NCBI GenBank assembly: GCA_040755725.1
Contig: JBFMAI010000022.1
Location: 1 to 23,817 of the forward strand
Direction: 5' to 3'
Length of the DNA stretch: 23,817 nucleotides
Origin: JBFMAI01 sp040755725
Lineage (GTDB): Bacteria > Planctomycetota > Phycisphaerae > UBA1845 > Fen-1342
In this document: piece after piece, positions 21,840 to 23,817 of the stretch
Layout of the letters: each line of letters starts with the position of its first letter
Position numbering within the stretch: position 1 is the first letter of the stretch
Made by a program: the position numbers and the translations under genes
Notes under the pieces: model-generated
The model's database searches: none
What the model saw: the letters and a program-made list of their open reading frames with translations, nothing else
Told to the model about the DNA's origin: nothing

Positions 21840-21868
21840 AGTATACGAGCGCTCATGGCGCGTGCCAA
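21840..21868 (-). promoter_or_regulatory. Strong sigma70-like promoter of the rpsP operon
   Basis: On the minus strand TTGGCA (21863-21868) and TATACT (21840-21845) are separated by exactly 17 bases. Transcription would begin near 21833, giving a leader of about 68 bases before rpsP. Confidence 0.75.
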
Positions 21869-21914
21869 GGGCGCCCCCCAACGCAAATTATGACCAGGTG
21901 GTTCCCGACGGGCC

Positions 21915-21940
21915 GGAGGGCGAGGCTCCCGCCGAGCCGC
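21915..21940. repeat. Dispersed palindromic element, partial copy D
   Basis: GGAGGGCGAGGCTCCC and GCCGAGCCGC follow each other here, matching the left half of copies A and B. The perfect central palindrome is lost (the next bases are TGCGCC). It lies in the roughly 300-bp gap between the rpsP promoter and the OPT transporter gene; apart from this copy and the promoter at 22097, nothing else is seen there. Confidence 0.55.
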
Positions 21941-22096
21941 TGCGCCGCCGGGGCACCGCCCCAACCGCGACCTCCCTCGGCTGCACGGCAGCCACGCATG
22001 TGGCGACGCCTAACATATTGTCGCCATTGCGCTTAGAGTGCCAGGCCATGTCGCGGGCAAAGGACCCCGGTTTTTCATGCTCCGCACACGACTTGG

Positions 22097-22124
22097 TTGA
22101 CACACGCCACCCGGCCCGTACCAT
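22097..22124 (+). promoter_or_regulatory. Candidate promoter of the OPT transporter gene
   Basis: A perfect -35 TTGACA (22097-22102) is followed after 16 bases by TACCAT (22119-22124). Transcription would begin near 22131. An AGGAGG at 22134-22139 has no in-frame start at the usual distance. Confidence 0.55.
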
Positions 22125-22168
22125 CGCCCGTGCAGGAGGCGCACCCCGCAGCTCGTGGAGCGGCCGGC

Positions 22169-23817
22169 GTGAGTATGGAGACCCCAGCCCCGCGCGAGCC
22201 TCACGAGGGCCACGAGCCCCCGGCGAGGCCGGAACCGCAGCCGCTCGCGGCCGATCCATCTGCGTGGAGCCTTCCACCCGCCCCGTCCGACTTGTCATCC
22301 CCCCAACTCACGACCCGCGCCGTGCTCACGGGGATGGCCCTCGGATCGCTCCTGTCCGTCTGCAACATCTACGCCGGGCTCAAGATCGGCTTGGTGTTCA
22401 ACATGTCCGTCGTGACCGCGGTGATTGGAACCACCGTGTGGGGCACGCTGAGCTGGGTTAGTGCCCGGCGCGTCCGTCCTTGGGGATTGCTGGAGAACAA
22501 CATCGCCCAGACGACCGGATCGGCCGCGGCCAGCGTGGCCTCGGCGGGACTGATCGCGGCGATTCCCACCTGGATGCTGGTGACCGGTCAGCGGCTGCCG
22601 TGGCTCGCGCTGTCCCTGTGGGTCTTCTCGGTCTGCCTGGTGGGGATCTGCGCCGCCGTGGGGCTACGGCGTCAGCTCATCGTTGGTGAGCGGTTGGCAT
22701 TCCCGAGCGGCGTGGCGACAGCCGCCACGCTGCGGCAGATGCACTCCCGCGTACGGGGGGCGGCGGCCAACGTGCTGACCCTGCTGTCGGCGGCCGGGGT
22801 GGCCGTCGTTTTCGAGGTCTACAAGTACGTTCAGTCGCTCGGCGTGATCGCGGGACCGGCGATAGGAACCCTGGGAATCCCCGGGACGGTCCAGGGGTAC
22901 ACGCTGCGGTCGCTCGGCTTTTCACTCGCGCCGTCACCGCTCATGGTCGCGGTGGGCGGGCTGATCGGCTTGCGCGCCGCAGCGTCCTTGCTGATCGGGG
23001 CCGCGGTCGCGTTCGGAGTAATCATGCCCGAACTGCTCCAACACCAGGTCATCGAGCAGCCGACCTTCAGCGTCGCCGTGAAATGGCTGGTCTGGCCCGG
23101 CGTGACATTGATGGTCGTCTCGGCGCTGATGTCCCTCGCCTTCTCGTGGCGCTCGGTCGCGGCCACGTGGCGTGGGATGGTGTTTCGCAGCCCCCCTGCC
23201 GGGGACGCCGACTCGGGCGAAGTCCGCCGCGCGAGCTTTCTGCCGGCGCTGCTGACGGTGTTGCTGCTGTCGGTCGTGCTCCAGGGGGTGTTGTTCAAGA
23301 TCGTCTGGTGGGCCGCGGTCCTCGGCGTATTGCTGTCGTTCGGCCTGGCCCTCGTCGTGGGGCGCGTGTCCGGCGAAACCGGCATCAATCCGGTGGCCGC
23401 CGTGGCGAAGGTCACACAGGTCAGCTTGGGCGCGCTGCTGCCCCACAGTCCCGCGACCAACCTGATGACGTCGAATGTCACCGCGGGCGCCGCCAGTCAA
23501 TGCGCTGATCTACTCGACGATCTCAAGTGCGGGCACCTGCTCGGCGCGGCCCCCCGGGGGCAGGCCATCGCCCAGGTGTGCGGCGCGGCGGCCGGCGCGC
23601 TGGCGGGGACCGCGGCCTGCCTGCTGCTGTTGCGCGACCCGGCGGCGCAACTGCTCACGGCCGAGTTGCCGGCGCCGGCCGTGGCGGGGATGAAGGCCGT
23701 GACCGACTTGTTTGCGCAAGGGCGGTCGGCGTTGCCGCCGGGCGCCGGGTGGGCCATGGCGGCGGCAGCGGCGGCGGCCCTGTTGCTGGCGCTGCTGGAA
23801 AAGCTGGTCCCACCGGG
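22169..23817 (+). CDS. OPT family oligopeptide/metal-chelate transporter, 3' end cut by window
   Basis: An open frame from GTG 22169 runs without a stop to the window edge, giving 549 residues. After a Pro/Glu-rich cytoplasmic start come many membrane helices, the first being TRAVLTGMALGSLLSVCNIYAGLKIGLVFNMSVV, the usual opening of the OPT family. Later signatures also fit: GERLAFPSGVATAATLR, SGETGINPVAAVAKVTQ, and NLMTSNVTAGAASQCADLLDDLKCGHLLGAAPR. OPT proteins import oligopeptides or metal chelates, probably driven by protons; the substrate here is not readable. The start is uncertain: GTG 22169 has GTGGAG eight bases upstream, while ATG 22175 and GTG 22130 are in frame too. Full-length relatives are about 600-700 aa, so perhaps 50-150 residues lie beyond the edge. 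Confidence 0.93.
   Translation, partial: MSMETPAPREPHEGHEPPARPEPQPLAADPSAWSLPPAPSDLSSPQLTTRAVLTGMALGSLLSVCNIYAGLKIGLVFNMSVVTAVIGTTVWGTLSWVSARRVRPWGLLENNIAQTTGSAAASVASAGLIAAIPTWMLVTGQRLPWLALSLWVFSVCLVGICAAVGLRRQLIVGERLAFPSGVATAATLRQMHSRVRGAAANVLTLLSAAGVAVVFEVYKYVQSLGVIAGPAIGTLGIPGTVQGYTLRSLGFSLAPSPLMVAVGGLIGLRAAASLLIGAAVAFGVIMPELLQHQVIEQPTFSVAVKWLVWPGVTLMVVSALMSLAFSWRSVAATWRGMVFRSPPAGDADSGEVRRASFLPALLTVLLLSVVLQGVLFKIVWWAAVLGVLLSFGLALVVGRVSGETGINPVAAVAKVTQVSLGALLPHSPATNLMTSNVTAGAASQCADLLDDLKCGHLLGAAPRGQAIAQVCGAAAGALAGTAACLLLLRDPAAQLLTAELPAPAVAGMKAVTDLFAQGRSALPPGAGWAMAAAAAAALLLALLEKLVPP

Noticed and set aside
21862..22461. Plus-strand 199-codon ORF upstream of and overlapping the OPT gene
   Set aside because: Its early part is a translation of repeat copy D (GEAPAEP) and the rest is out of frame with the clear OPT membrane protein.
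1..23817. tRNA, rRNA, CRISPR array, insertion sequence or prophage genes
   Set aside because: No cloverleaf with a GTTCGA-type arm, no regularly spaced repeat array, and no transposase or integrase motif was found on reading both strands.

Overview
This is a GC-rich bacterial window with densely packed genes on both strands. The genome is most likely a planctomycete, possibly of the Phycisphaerae. Three things point there: two secreted proteins end in the dockerin-like tag VDFGDINPFVxxLTNP; one gene carries a PA14 plus DUF1080 (3-keto-disaccharide hydrolase) architecture; and intergenic spaces hold G/C-rich palindromic repeats. The taxonomic call is an inference from family recall, not from a search.

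Layout. 1-1300: a LemA-type membrane protein with an N-terminal zinc ribbon, then a 93-aa orphan protein with its own promoter. 1313-5001 (minus): a probable operon of a TPR protein, ribosomal protein S20 and a divergent GT5 glycogen/starch synthase, closed by an intrinsic terminator. 5141-6192 (plus): rplM-rpsI behind a strong sigma70-like promoter and a short leader hairpin. 6450-7979 (minus): a ComM/YifB-type Mg-chelatase-like ATPase. 8093-10984 (plus): a secreted PA14/DUF1080 protein that seems to have lost its central domain, then a 2-Cys peroxiredoxin. 11174-13969 (minus): a secreted gingipain-like C25 cysteine peptidase with two dockerin-like repeats. 14297-17368: a HAD phosphatase, a radical SAM protein (minus), a small hypothetical protein and a GT2 glycosyltransferase. 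17671-18600: a secreted protein that looks like the C-terminal half of an S8 (subtilisin) peptidase without its catalytic domain, ending in the same dockerin-like tag. 18854-19447: an RRM RNA-binding protein with a long leader and a very strong terminator hairpin. 19642-21868 (minus): the operon rpsP-trmD-rplS-yraN, without rimM or rnhB. 22097-23817: an OPT-family transporter that runs off the window end.

Most of the window is housekeeping (translation, tRNA modification, redox, carbohydrate). The accessory interest lies in four places: (i) the secreted proteins sharing a C-terminal tag; (ii) two secreted genes that appear internally deleted; (iii) a dispersed MITE/REP-like palindromic element with two full and two partial copies; and (iv) the regulatory leaders of rplM and the RRM gene. 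I found no tRNA, rRNA, CRISPR array, transposase gene or prophage. I do not see convincing evidence of a new multi-gene defence or biosynthetic system here.
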